Source: Bacteroidales bacterium UBA3868
Lineage (GTDB): Bacteria > Bacteroidota > Bacteroidia > Bacteroidales > WCHB1-69
Assembly (NCBI GenBank): GCA_002392325.1
Contig: DGGS01000190.1
Span: forward strand, 1-9,157
Length of the DNA: 9,157 bases
Direction: 5' to 3'
Each line of letters starts with the position of its first letter. Within the stretch, counting starts at the first letter, position 1. The notes under the pieces are model-generated. The model was not told the origin of the DNA, ran no database searches, and worked only from the letters and a program-made list of their open reading frames with translations. Made by a program: the position numbers and the translations under genes. This document shows, in pieces, positions 1 to 8,529 of this stretch.

Positions 1-2606
1 CCATTGCCAGACCCACTGTGCTCATCAACGGTATGAGCAACGGCAACATCACCATTTGCCAGAACACCAATACGGCTTTAAACGCATCGGCAGGATCCAG
101 TTACCATTGGAGTAACGGTTTGTCATACAGCACCATCTATGTGAATACGGCAGGCACATACAGCGTAACCGTGTCCAACGCCCAAGGGTGCGCATCCTCC
201 ACCAGCATCAATGTGAGCACCAATCCGCTGCCGGTGGCCACCATCACGGAGAACACGACCATCTGTCAAGGGCAGAGCGCCACGCTATCAGCCACATACA
301 ATGCCGGTTACACCTATCACTGGTCAAACGGCAACAACACCAACAGCATAACGGTCAACACACCGGGCAGTTATACAGTCACCGTCACCAATTCCAGTTC
401 CTGCAGTGTCGTTTTGAGCACCACTTTGACCGTAAACGAACGGCCACAGGTGTCCATCAGCGGCAGCACCTCCATTTGTGCGGGCGAAACCACCCAACTC
501 ACAGCATCGGCAAACATGCCATGCAGTTATATTTGGAGCTCAGGTGACACCAACGGCATCACTACCGTAAGTTCATCCAACACTTATCGAGTTACCGCAT
601 ACAATGCTTTTGGGTGCAGCAACACGGCGAACCGCACGGTGGTTGTGCATCCGTTGCCCATCCCGTACATCACCGGATCCACCACCATCTGTCGCGGCAA
701 CAGCACCACGCTGACCGCCACGGGCGGCGTTTCCTACATGTGGTCCAACGGGCACACCTCCGCCCAGATATCCGTTAGTCCATCCTCAAATCTCACCTAT
801 ACGGTTACCGCCACCGACCAATTCGGATGCCGCGCCAATGTATCGGCCACGGTAACGGTGAATGTCATCCCGTCTATCAACATATTGGGCAACCGTTCCT
901 TCTGTGAAGGCGGTTCCACCACGCTTACCGCCACGGGCGGTTCCTATTACACCTGGTCCAACGGCGAGAACACGCATTCCATCTCCATCAGCCAGGTGGG
1001 CACCTACTCGGTCACGGCCACCAACTCTTTGGGTTGCCAGAACACCGAATCGGTGCTGGTCACCTCCATGAATTTGCCATCCATCACCATATCAGGCAAA
1101 AGCAACATCTGCGAGGGCAACACGGACACCCTTACCGCCGGAGGCGCCACGCAATATGTCTGGAGCACGGGCGAGACCAGTTCCACGATCCAAGTAATGC
1201 CCACTACCACCACCACCTATACGGTGACCGGCTATGGTTACAACGGGTGTCTGGCCACCGCCAGCAAAGTGGTCAATATCGATGCCAAGCCCACTGTGCA
1301 AATCAACGGAACCACCACCATCTGCGAGGGTGAGAGCACCACGCTCACAGCCATCGGCGGCACTTCATACCAATGGGTGAACGGCAGCACCAGCGACCAC
1401 ATCTCCGTAACGCAAAGCGGCAATTATGCGGTTATAGCCACCAACGCAGCGGGCTGCAGCAACAGCGCGTCTTTAGCCGTGACCGTCAACCCGACGCCTC
1501 GGATTTCGCTGACTGGAGCAACCACATTCTGTTCGAATTCCACCTCCACCATTATGGCCAGCGGTGGCAGCACTTACCACTGGAGCAACGGTTCAAACCA
1601 AAGTTCGCTTGTGCTGACCACTGGAGGCGACTACTCCGTGACGACAACCAACAATTACGGATGTTCCTCCGACACCTCCTTTACCGTCACCACACTGACT
1701 GTTCCCAACGCTGAAATCACCGGAACATTCGACCTTTGCGAGGGCGAGGCCGGTTATCTGACGGTTTCAGAGAACGCCCAATACTCGTGGAGCAACGGAA
1801 GCACATCACAAACCATCAACATAACGCCTTTTGAAACCAGCACTTATTTTGTGACTGTCACACACAGCAACGGCTGCAGCAACTATTCCAACAAAACAGT
1901 CACGCTGCACCCCAACTTCCAAAATCAGTTCACCGCTGAAATCTGCCAAGGCAGCAGTTTCAACCAATATGGTTTCAACATACCCACACAAGATGAGCCC
2001 GGCACTTTTGTATTCGTGGACAGTCTGCAAAGCGTCTATGGTTGCGACAGCATATCCACACTCACGCTGACCGTCAAACCGGTGCCGGTCATCAACAGCG
2101 GCATTTCAGGCAACGCTGTCGTTTCCAACTATGGAAACTTCATCTACCAGCTCACGGACGTCAGTTATGCCAATATTTTCGAATGGAGCATTTCCAATCC
2201 GCGTTGGACATTGTCTAACAGCAACATCAACAGCGTATTTCTAAACATCCAATCGTCAGGTAACGGCACACTTATGGTGAAAGCCATCAACTCCTGCGGA
2301 TATGCCGACACGAGTCTTCTAATCCGCTGCAATGTTGGTGTGGAAGAGTACACCAACGACACCCGGATTCTCGTTTACCCCAATCCCGTTTCGCAGTCGC
2401 TCAACATCAACTTTGAAAATGCCAGTTTGCAAATCCGCAACATTGAGCTGATTGACCAATTTGGCAGATGTGTGCTTCGCAATCCTGTTACGGAAACGCA
2501 AACGCAAGTGGACTGCACCCCGTTCGCCAACGGCGCCTATGTGCTCCGCATGATTGATGCGGACGGCAAAGCCGTGGATCACAGAAAAATCATCATCAAC
2601 AAATAA
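1..2606 (+). CDS. T9SS-secreted repeat surface protein (adhesin-like), 5' partial
   Basis: This is the C-terminal part of a large extracellular protein. The frame is open to the window edge: codons from position 3 read I-A-R-P-T in the style of the inter-repeat linkers, so the GTG at 18 is not the true start and the gene begins upstream. Counting residues from that GTG, residues 1-633 hold nine Ig-like/PKD-like repeats, each with a Cys near its start, a central W-S-N-G-type turn and a second Cys in a G-C context. Residues about 640-690 form a different domain ending in GCDS and a beta-strand. Residues about 691-775 are another beta-rich module. Residues about 785-862 are a type A T9SS sorting domain (YPNP at 787-790, a G-A-Y-V-L strand, Lys-rich end). 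Such domains are known to direct export through the type IX system and surface anchoring or release. An adhesin role is inferred from architecture; the ligand is unknown. No catalytic domain is visible in this portion. Confidence 0.9.
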   Translation, partial: IARPTVLINGMSNGNITICQNTNTALNASAGSSYHWSNGLSYSTIYVNTAGTYSVTVSNAQGCASSTSINVSTNPLPVATITENTTICQGQSATLSATYNAGYTYHWSNGNNTNSITVNTPGSYTVTVTNSSSCSVVLSTTLTVNERPQVSISGSTSICAGETTQLTASANMPCSYIWSSGDTNGITTVSSSNTYRVTAYNAFGCSNTANRTVVVHPLPIPYITGSTTICRGNSTTLTATGGVSYMWSNGHTSAQISVSPSSNLTYTVTATDQFGCRANVSATVTVNVIPSINILGNRSFCEGGSTTLTATGGSYYTWSNGENTHSISISQVGTYSVTATNSLGCQNTESVLVTSMNLPSITISGKSNICEGNTDTLTAGGATQYVWSTGETSSTIQVMPTTTTTYTVTGYGYNGCLATASKVVNIDAKPTVQINGTTTICEGESTTLTAIGGTSYQWVNGSTSDHISVTQSGNYAVIATNAAGCSNSASLAVTVNPTPRISLTGATTFCSNSTSTIMASGGSTYHWSNGSNQSSLVLTTGGDYSVTTTNNYGCSSDTSFTVTTLTVPNAEITGTFDLCEGEAGYLTVSENAQYSWSNGSTSQTINITPFETSTYFVTVTHSNGCSNYSNKTVTLHPNFQNQFTAEICQGSSFNQYGFNIPTQDEPGTFVFVDSLQSVYGCDSISTLTLTVKPVPVINSGISGNAVVSNYGNFIYQLTDVSYANIFEWSISNPRWTLSNSNINSVFLNIQSSGNGTLMVKAINSCGYADTSLLIRCNVGVEEYTNDTRILVYPNPVSQSLNINFENASLQIRNIELIDQFGRCVLRNPVTETQTQVDCTPFANGAYVLRMIDADGKAVDHRKIIINK
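3..1916 (+). repeat. Nine tandem ~210-bp units encoding Ig-like repeats
   Basis: Units start near 3, 234, 450, 663, 876, 1083, 1296, 1503 and 1710. The central Trp recurs at residues 31, 102, 173, 242, 313, 382, 453, 522 and 591 (numbered from the GTG at 18), a spacing of 69 or 71 residues. Cys pairs recur at 14/58, 84/129, 154/200, 225/271, 296/340, 365/411, 436/480, 505/549 and 574/620, which suggests one disulfide per unit (inference). The units are diverged at DNA level except for short blocks. The array may continue upstream of the window. Confidence 0.92.
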
Positions 2607-2640
2607 TATCTCAACGACTAAATAATTCTGATTCAAGCAA

Positions 2641-5475
2641 ATGGAATACAACTATCGCGAAATTGAAGCCAAATGGCAGAAAATCTGGAAAGAGAAACAG
2701 ATTTACAAAACCGAGATTGACGAATCCAAACCCAAATACTATGTTCTGGACATGTTCCCCTACCCTTCCGGTGCAGGCTTGCACGTAGGGCACCCGCTGG
2801 GCTACATTGCCTCGGACATATACTCCCGTTACAAACGCCAGAAGGGTTTCAATGTGCTGCACCCGATGGGTTACGACGCTTTCGGCCTGCCCGCCGAGCA
2901 GTACGCCATCCAAACCGGCCAGCACCCGGCCATCACTACTGAGAAGAATGTGAAACGCTATCGCGAGCAGTTGGACAAGATCGGTTTCAGTTACGATTGG
3001 GACCGCGAGTTCCGCACCTGCGACCCTGACTATTATAAATGGACGCAGTGGACATTCATCCAACTTTTCAACTCCTACTACGACAAAGATGCCGATAAGG
3101 CCATGCCTATCAGCACCTTGATAGAGCATTTCAACGCTCAAGGAACCGACAATCTGAATGCCGCCTGCTCCGAAGAGCTGTCGTTCAGTGCAGAGGACTG
3201 GCAAAAGATGTCGGAGAAAGAGCAACAAAACACACTGATGAACTACCGTCTCGCCTATCTGGCCGACACTTGGGTGAACTGGTGCTCCGGTTTGGGCACT
3301 GTATTGGCCAACGACGAGGTGGTGAACGGACTTTCGGTGCGTGGCGGTTTCCCTGTGGAGCGCAAACTTATGAGACAATGGATCTTGCGTGTTTCCGCCT
3401 ACGCGGAGCGTTTGCTGCAAGGACTGGAGAAGGTGGAATGGACCGACTCTCTCAAAGAGATCCAGCGCAACTGGATCGGTCGCAGCGAAGGTGCCGCCGT
3501 GTGGTTCCCGCTGGCCAAACAAGACACATCCGACTGGAAAGACTTGTATATGGGCAACTGGGACGGTTTGCGCAACGAGCCCGCCTTTGAAATCTTCACC
3601 ACCCGCCCCGACACCATCTTCGGTGTCACCTTCATGGTGTTATGTCCTGAACACGAAATGATACCCACCATCACCACGCCGGAGCAAAAAGCAGAGGTGG
3701 AGGCATATGTGACTTGGGCCAAGAACCGTTCCGAGCGCGAGCGTCAGGCGGAGGTCAAGAAAGTGAGCGGCGTGTTCACCGGTGCATTCGCCGTGAACCC
3801 CATCAGCGGAGAGCCGATCCCCATATGGGTAAGCGATTATGTGTTGTCAGACTACGGCACCGGAGCCATCATGGCCGTGCCCGCACACGACAGCCGCGAC
3901 TTCGCATTCGCACGCCATTTCAACCTGCCTATCCGCCAAGTCATCGCGCCGTCGTTGGATGAGGTCAGCGACCCTGCCACCTGGACAGAATCCATGGACA
4001 GCAAGAGCGGTGTGTGTGTCAATTCCGACTTCATCAACGGCATGAGTGTGAAAGAGGGCGGCAAGGCCATCATCAACAAAGTGGTGGAGATGGGCATCGG
4101 TTACGGCACGGTGAACTACCGTTTGCGCGACGCCATTTTCAGCCGCCAGCGCTACTGGGGAGAACCCTTCCCCATCTATTACAAAGACGGCATGCCCTAC
4201 GCCATCCCCGAGAACGAGCTGCCCGTGGAACTGCCTGAAATCGACAAATTCCAGCCCACCGAGACGGGCGAGCCGCCGTTGGCACGCGCCAAGGACTGGA
4301 CTTACAACGGATACCCGAAAGAATACAACACCATGCCCGGATTCGCCGGTTCCTCCGGCTATTACCTCCGCTACATGGACCCGCATAACGACAAGGAATA
4401 CTTCTCCAAAGAGGCCAACCAATATTGGCGCAATGTGGATCTGTATGTGGGCGGTGCGGAGCACGCCACCGGACACTTGATTTATTCCCGTTTCTGGAAC
4501 AAATTCCTCTTCGACATCGGTCTGTCCTGCGAAGACGAACCCTTCAAGAAACTCATCAACCAGGGCATGATCCAAGGCCGTTCCAACTTCGTTTACCGTA
4601 TCGTGGGCACCAACCAGTATGTTTCCAACGGACTGAAAGGCCAATATGAAGTCACCCCTATCCATGTGGATGTCAATATTGTACACAATGACATTCTGGA
4701 CATCGAGGCGTTCAAACAATGGATGCCCGACTTTGCCGATGCGGAGTTCATTTTGGAGAACGGACAATATGTCTGCGGTTGGGAAGTGGAGAAAATGTCC
4801 AAATCGAAATACAATGTGCAGAATCCGGACGATCTGGTGGAAAAATACGGCGCCGACACCTTGAGAATGTACGAAATGTTCCTCGGGCCCATTGAGATGG
4901 CCAAACCTTGGGACACCAACGGCATTGAGGGTGTTTTCCGTTTCATCAAGAAGTTCTGGCGTCTTTTCAACTCCCAAAACAACGAATGGAGCATCTCCGA
5001 GGAGGAGCCCACTCGTGAGGAGTACAAGACTTTGCACAAAACCATCAAGAAAATCGAGGAGGACAACGAGAAATTCTCGTTCAACACCGCTATCAGCGCC
5101 TTCATGATCTGCACAAACGAGTTGGCTGACGCCAAGTGCAACAAGCGCAAGATTCTGGAACCGTTGTGCATTCTGATGTCCGCCTACGCGCCGCACATCA
5201 CCGAAGAACTCTGGTCTCAACTTGGACATGCGGATTCCATTACCAAAGCCGATTTTCCGAAGTATGACGAATCCTACATGCAGGAAACCGACTTCATCTA
5301 CCCTGTCTCCTTCAACGGCAAGATGCGTCTGAAACTCTCATTCCCGGTATCTTACACCCAGAAGGAAATCGAACCGATACTGCTGGAGAATGCCGATGTG
5401 CAGAAATGGCTGGCAGGCGCCGCGCCCAAGAAAATCATTATCGTTCCCAAACGAATCATCAACATTGTCATGTAG
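2641..5475 (+). CDS. leuS: Leucyl-tRNA synthetase
   Basis: This cytoplasmic class Ia enzyme charges tRNA-Leu with leucine using ATP. The 944-residue protein is complete. The HIGH-type motif is H-V-G-H at 48-51 and the KMSKS loop is exact at 718-722. The CP1 editing domain shows the Thr-rich T-T-R-P-D-T motif at 320-325 and the V-P-A-H-D segment at 413-417, whose Asp is the expected editing-site residue, so hydrolysis of mischarged tRNA should be intact. An insertion of about 55 residues (about 145-200) precedes the V-N-W-C segment, and the usual zinc-finger cysteines are absent there apart from C215. From memory this matches Bacteroidota enzymes and is not damage. The start is the ATG at 2641, 34 nt after the upstream stop, with no clear Shine-Dalgarno sequence. 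No promoter was found in that gap. The next gene starts 6 nt after the stop, so they are probably co-transcribed. Confidence 0.98.
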   Translation: MEYNYREIEAKWQKIWKEKQIYKTEIDESKPKYYVLDMFPYPSGAGLHVGHPLGYIASDIYSRYKRQKGFNVLHPMGYDAFGLPAEQYAIQTGQHPAITTEKNVKRYREQLDKIGFSYDWDREFRTCDPDYYKWTQWTFIQLFNSYYDKDADKAMPISTLIEHFNAQGTDNLNAACSEELSFSAEDWQKMSEKEQQNTLMNYRLAYLADTWVNWCSGLGTVLANDEVVNGLSVRGGFPVERKLMRQWILRVSAYAERLLQGLEKVEWTDSLKEIQRNWIGRSEGAAVWFPLAKQDTSDWKDLYMGNWDGLRNEPAFEIFTTRPDTIFGVTFMVLCPEHEMIPTITTPEQKAEVEAYVTWAKNRSERERQAEVKKVSGVFTGAFAVNPISGEPIPIWVSDYVLSDYGTGAIMAVPAHDSRDFAFARHFNLPIRQVIAPSLDEVSDPATWTESMDSKSGVCVNSDFINGMSVKEGGKAIINKVVEMGIGYGTVNYRLRDAIFSRQRYWGEPFPIYYKDGMPYAIPENELPVELPEIDKFQPTETGEPPLARAKDWTYNGYPKEYNTMPGFAGSSGYYLRYMDPHNDKEYFSKEANQYWRNVDLYVGGAEHATGHLIYSRFWNKFLFDIGLSCEDEPFKKLINQGMIQGRSNFVYRIVGTNQYVSNGLKGQYEVTPIHVDVNIVHNDILDIEAFKQWMPDFADAEFILENGQYVCGWEVEKMSKSKYNVQNPDDLVEKYGADTLRMYEMFLGPIEMAKPWDTNGIEGVFRFIKKFWRLFNSQNNEWSISEEEPTREEYKTLHKTIKKIEEDNEKFSFNTAISAFMICTNELADAKCNKRKILEPLCILMSAYAPHITEELWSQLGHADSITKADFPKYDESYMQETDFIYPVSFNGKMRLKLSFPVSYTQKEIEPILLENADVQKWLAGAAPKKIIIVPKRIINIVM

Positions 5476-5481
5476 TGCAGT

Positions 5482-6948
5482 ATGAAGCAGAAAGACTTTG
5501 TCTTTAACATTTGCTTTCTAATCTTCCTGAACCTGCTCATCAAGCCCTTTTGGATTTTGGGTATTGATGTCGGTGTGCAAAACCAGGTGGGTGCGGAATC
5601 GTATGGACTGTACTTCGCCATTTTCAATTTCTCCTACATGTTCAGCATCCTGTTGGACATGGGGACCACCAATTTCAACAATCGCAACATAGCACAAAAC
5701 AACCAGTTGCTGGACAAGCATCTGTCCAGCATCATCATATTGCGTTTTCTGCTGGCCGTCGTGTACATGATTGTGGTGTTTGCGGTGGCGCTCATCATTG
5801 GTTATCGTGGGGGCATGCTGAGACTGCTTTTCTGGATTTCCATCAACCATTTCCTAAACGCTTTCCTGCTCTATCTGCGTTCCAACATCTCTGCCCTGCT
5901 GATGTTCAAGACCGACAGTGTGCTTTCGGTGCTCGACCGGCTCATCATGATTATCCTGTGCAGCGTCTTGCTTTGGGGGAATGTCACATCGGTGCCGATG
6001 CGGATCGAATGGTTCGTTTACAGCCAAACCATCGCCTATTGTGTGTCTGTTTTGGTGGCGCTCAGCATTGTTTTGTACAAATCGCGGTTGAGTGGTTTGC
6101 ATTGGAACAGGCCGTTTTTCCTGATGGTGCTGAAACGCAGTCTGCCATTCGCCACACTGGCACTGCTTATTGTCTGTTACAATCGTATCGACTCGGTGAT
6201 GCTGGAGCGAATACTGCCTTCCGGTGTGGGTACCACACAAGCGGGCATATATGCCATGGCCTTCCGGTTGTTGGACGCCTTGGTCATGATTGCGTATTTG
6301 TTTTCCGTAATTCTGCTTCCTTTGTTTTCCAAGATGCTGAAAGAGAAGGAAGACATTCAGCCCATTGTGCGCACGGCATTTTCGCTATTATATGTGTTTG
6401 CGGTCAGTGCGACCGTCATTTTGCTATGCTATAAAACACCTGTAATCAGCTTGTTATACGACAATCACATCACGGCAAGCATCCGTGTCTTCTCGTTGCT
6501 GATTCCCTGCATCATACCCATATCATTCACTTATGTGTTCGGCACGCTGCTCACGGCTAATGGAAGTATGAAAAAACTGAATATCACGGCGTTAGTGGGC
6601 ATTCTGGTTAATGTGTTGATCAACATCATCCTGATTCCGAGGATGCAGGCACGCGGGGCAGCCATCGCCAGTTTGAGCACCCAGTCGGTGGTTTCTTTAC
6701 TCCAGTTCATTATCGCCCTGAAAGAATTGCGTGTTCCTTTGCGCACGCTTCCTTGGCTGTCATGTCTGGTTTTCACTATGCTGCTCATTCCCACCGCTGT
6801 CATATCAACGAGGATTCTGCATTGTCATGTGGTGTATGCCCTGCTCATCATGGGCGGCGTGGCGCTGGTGTACGGTTTCGCCACGCGGTTGTTGCGGTTA
6901 TCAGGGATAAAAAAAGATGTGATATTCAAAGGAAAAAGTCAAAACTGA
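5482..6948 (+). CDS. Polysaccharide flippase-like membrane protein (Wzx/PST type)
   Basis: This 488-residue, very hydrophobic protein has about 12-14 predicted membrane segments by eye. They include residues about 8-28, 42-60, 82-107, 115-133, 153-166, 178-198, 220-233, 255-282, 298-316, 334-358, 366-386, 394-413, 425-443 and 449-467. Family-type signatures are G-A-E-S-Y-G-L-Y at 38-45 after TM1, an N-R-I-D-S-V-M-L segment at 234-241 before a G-I-Y-A-M-A-F-R helix, and G-A-A-I-A near 392-396. Members of this superfamily (MATE/MOP fold) move lipid-linked oligosaccharides across the inner membrane for O-antigen or other surface glycans. The substrate here cannot be inferred, because no glycosyltransferase lies in the window. 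The gene sits between leuS and an exonuclease gene with gaps of 6 and 1 nt, indicating an operon. Local G+C is lower than in its neighbours (24 of 60 bases at 6421-6480). A different MOP-superfamily substrate remains possible. Confidence 0.85.
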   Translation: MKQKDFVFNICFLIFLNLLIKPFWILGIDVGVQNQVGAESYGLYFAIFNFSYMFSILLDMGTTNFNNRNIAQNNQLLDKHLSSIIILRFLLAVVYMIVVFAVALIIGYRGGMLRLLFWISINHFLNAFLLYLRSNISALLMFKTDSVLSVLDRLIMIILCSVLLWGNVTSVPMRIEWFVYSQTIAYCVSVLVALSIVLYKSRLSGLHWNRPFFLMVLKRSLPFATLALLIVCYNRIDSVMLERILPSGVGTTQAGIYAMAFRLLDALVMIAYLFSVILLPLFSKMLKEKEDIQPIVRTAFSLLYVFAVSATVILLCYKTPVISLLYDNHITASIRVFSLLIPCIIPISFTYVFGTLLTANGSMKKLNITALVGILVNVLINIILIPRMQARGAAIASLSTQSVVSLLQFIIALKELRVPLRTLPWLSCLVFTMLLIPTAVISTRILHCHVVYALLIMGGVALVYGFATRLLRLSGIKKDVIFKGKSQN

Positions 6949-6949
6949 C

Positions 6950-7444
6950 ATGACCGACTTTGCTGCCATAGATTTCGAAACCGCCAACGGGCATCGCAGC
7001 AGCGTGTGCAGCGTGGGTGTGGTGGTTGTGCGCGGCGGTGTCATCACCGACACGTTCTACTCGCTCATTCATCCCGAACCCGACTTCTACGCCTGGTTCT
7101 GCCAGGAGGTGCACGGACTCTCGCACGAGGACACCGACAACGCGCCTGTGTTCCCCATCGTATGGCGGCAGATCGAGCCGCTGATTGAAGGGTTGCCCTT
7201 GGTGGCACACAACAGTCCCTTCGATGAGGGCTGCCTCAAGGCGGTGTTCCAAGTCTATCAGATGGACTATCCCGACTATGAATTCCACTGTACTTGCCGG
7301 GCTTCTCGCCGTCATTTCGGTCGCCGTCTGCCCAACCACCAGCTGCACACCGTTGCCGAGGCCTGCGGCTGCCCGATGACCAACCACCACCACGCCCTCG
7401 CCGACGCGGAGGCGTGCGCAAGGATTGCGATGCGACTGTTGTAG
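6950..7444 (+). CDS. DEDDh 3'-5' exonuclease, DnaQ-like
   Basis: This 164-residue protein is essentially a lone exonuclease domain. ExoI is D-F-E-T with D8 and E10; ExoII is H-N-S-P-F-D with D92; ExoIII epsilon is H147 with D152 (H-x4-D). All four metal-binding acidic residues and the general-base His are present, so 3'-5' hydrolysis of DNA or RNA is expected. The length matches stand-alone proteins annotated as exonuclease or DNA polymerase III epsilon-like. There is no polymerase-binding tail, so it need not be the replicative proofreading subunit, and I give no gene symbol. The ATG is 1 nt past the flippase stop, with a purine-rich stretch (GGAAAAAG) about 12 nt upstream, so it is probably translated from the same mRNA. 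After its stop the sequence turns AT-rich and a new promoter appears. Confidence 0.92.
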   Translation: MTDFAAIDFETANGHRSSVCSVGVVVVRGGVITDTFYSLIHPEPDFYAWFCQEVHGLSHEDTDNAPVFPIVWRQIEPLIEGLPLVAHNSPFDEGCLKAVFQVYQMDYPDYEFHCTCRASRRHFGRRLPNHQLHTVAEACGCPMTNHHHALADAEACARIAMRLL

Positions 7445-7461
7445 GAACGCCACAACAATGC

Positions 7462-7489
7462 AGGGAAAATGATACCCCTTCCTTTTTTT
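7462..7489 (+). terminator. Possible weak intrinsic terminator
   Basis: A short inverted repeat (AGGG at 7462-7465 with CCCT at 7476-7479) is followed by a run of seven T at 7483-7489, just after the exonuclease stop. The stem is only about 4 bp, so this is a weak candidate. Its position between two apparent transcription units is the main support. Confidence 0.3.
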
Positions 7490-7502
7490 GTGTGAAAATC
7501 AC

Positions 7503-7510
7503 TATCTTTG
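7503..7510 (+). promoter_or_regulatory. Bacteroidota -7 promoter box (TATCTTTG)
   Basis: TATCTTTG matches the Bacteroidota sigma-ABfr -7 consensus TAnnTTTG exactly. It lies in an AT-rich gap (16 G or C among 60 bases at 7481-7540) and 28 nt before the ATG at 7539, which would give a short leader. The nearest upstream TTTG (7487-7490) is only 12 nt away, whereas about 19-21 nt is usual for the -33 box, so the -33 element is poor. The box supports 7539 as the start of the next gene, because the alternative TTG at 7488 would lie upstream of the transcript. Confidence 0.65.
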
Positions 7511-7538
7511 CAAACTAACCCATTTAAACAAAAAGAAT

Positions 7539-8525
7539 ATGAAAAACATTAACGATCAAATTGTTATCTATCAAACCGAAGATGGCAACACCGCAATTGA
7601 TGTGCGGCTGGAAAACGAAACCGTATGGCTTTCACAAGCCCAAATGTCACAATTGTTCCAAAAAGACCGTACTGTCATAGCACGGCATATTGCAAATGTG
7701 TACAAAGAAGGTGAACTGGATGCCGAGACCACATGTGCAAAATTTGCACACATGGGTGTTGACGGTGACCAGACCTATTTTACTACGCTCTACAACCTCG
7801 ATGTCATCATCTCAGTCGGTTACCGCGTGAAAAGCCGCAACGGCACGCTGTTTCGCATCTGGGCCAACCGCGTGCTGAAAGAGTACCTCGTCAAGGGGTT
7901 CGCCATTAAAAACAAACTTACGGAGCAGAAATACCGCGAGTTGAACCAGATGGTACAACTCTTGGGGCGTACCATCGAATCGCACCGTCCCCTCACGAGC
8001 AGTGACTATGACTCGCTGTTCCAAGTGGTGTCGGATTACGCCTACGCCCTGCAGGTGCTCGACCTCTACGACTACCAGAAACTCACTGTGGATTCCATCA
8101 CTACAGAATCGCAGTTCCACGCCACCTATGAGAACGCCATGGAGACCATAGCCCAACTCAAGAAACGCTTTGGGGAGAGTGCCCTTTTCGGCAACGAGAA
8201 AGACGGTTCTTTCAAAAGTTCCATTGGGCAGATCTATCAGACTTTTGACGGACAAGAACTGTACCCATCTGTAGAAGAGAAAGCTGCCATGCTGCTCTAT
8301 CTGGTTGTCAAAAACCATTCGTTCTCGGATGGCAACAAGCGCATCGCCGCTACCCTGTTCATCTGGTTTCTCTTCCGCAACAGCATACTATACGCCCCCG
8401 ATGGCCGCAAACGCATTGCCGACAACACTCTCGCCGCTTTAACCTTAATGATAGCCGAAAGCAAACCCGAAGAGAAGGATGTGATGGTTAAAGTAGTGGT
8501 AAATCTGATTAACCGAAACAACTGA
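7539..8525 (+). CDS. RhuM family protein with C-terminal Fic/Doc domain
   Basis: This 328-residue protein has two parts. Residues about 8-123 are a RhuM-type domain: a helix-turn-helix-like stretch around 30-60 (W-L-S-Q-A-Q-M-S-Q-L-F) and the family hallmark around 85-123 (Y-N-L-D-V-I-I-S-V-G-Y-R-V, then F-R-I-W-A). Residues about 155-328 are a Fic/Doc domain with the motif H-S-F-S-D-G-N-K-R at 260-268, followed by a hydrophobic helix. Fic proteins transfer AMP, phosphate or other groups to protein targets, with the motif His as base. Here the motif is intact but has Lys where canonical AMP-transferases have Gly, as in Doc. I see no clear S/T-x3-E-G/N inhibitory motif. RhuM was named from a Salmonella pathogenicity-island gene; its biochemical role is poorly defined. 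I chose the ATG at 7539 over the in-frame TTG at 7488 because of the promoter box and the AT-rich leader. A PLD-like gene follows after 4 nt. Target and activity are unknown. Confidence 0.9.
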   Translation: MKNINDQIVIYQTEDGNTAIDVRLENETVWLSQAQMSQLFQKDRTVIARHIANVYKEGELDAETTCAKFAHMGVDGDQTYFTTLYNLDVIISVGYRVKSRNGTLFRIWANRVLKEYLVKGFAIKNKLTEQKYRELNQMVQLLGRTIESHRPLTSSDYDSLFQVVSDYAYALQVLDLYDYQKLTVDSITTESQFHATYENAMETIAQLKKRFGESALFGNEKDGSFKSSIGQIYQTFDGQELYPSVEEKAAMLLYLVVKNHSFSDGNKRIAATLFIWFLFRNSILYAPDGRKRIADNTLAALTLMIAESKPEEKDVMVKVVVNLINRNN

Positions 8526-8529
8526 TACT

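Noticed and set aside
18..20. GTG as start codon of the surface protein
   Set aside because: Codons before it (from position 3) continue the repeat linker pattern, and no promoter or signal peptide is present. The gene is truncated by the window edge.
2408..2415. CAACTTTG as a possible -7 box for leuS
   Set aside because: It matches TAnnTTTG only in part, sits inside the surface protein gene 225 nt upstream and has no paired -33 box.
2611..3522. 303-residue open frame on the - strand opposite the start of leuS
   Set aside because: Antisense shadow of leuS coding bias; no domain and no promoter.
3847..5229. 460-residue open frame on the - strand opposite leuS
   Set aside because: It lies wholly inside leuS, is rich in Val, Gly, His and Phe as expected for the complement of biased codons, and has no recognisable motif. 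leuS is certain on the + strand.
7488..7538. TTG at 7488 as start of the RhuM-Fic gene, adding 17 residues
   Set aside because: The -7 promoter box at 7503-7510 lies inside this extension, so the transcript would begin after it. The added residues do not resemble the family start.
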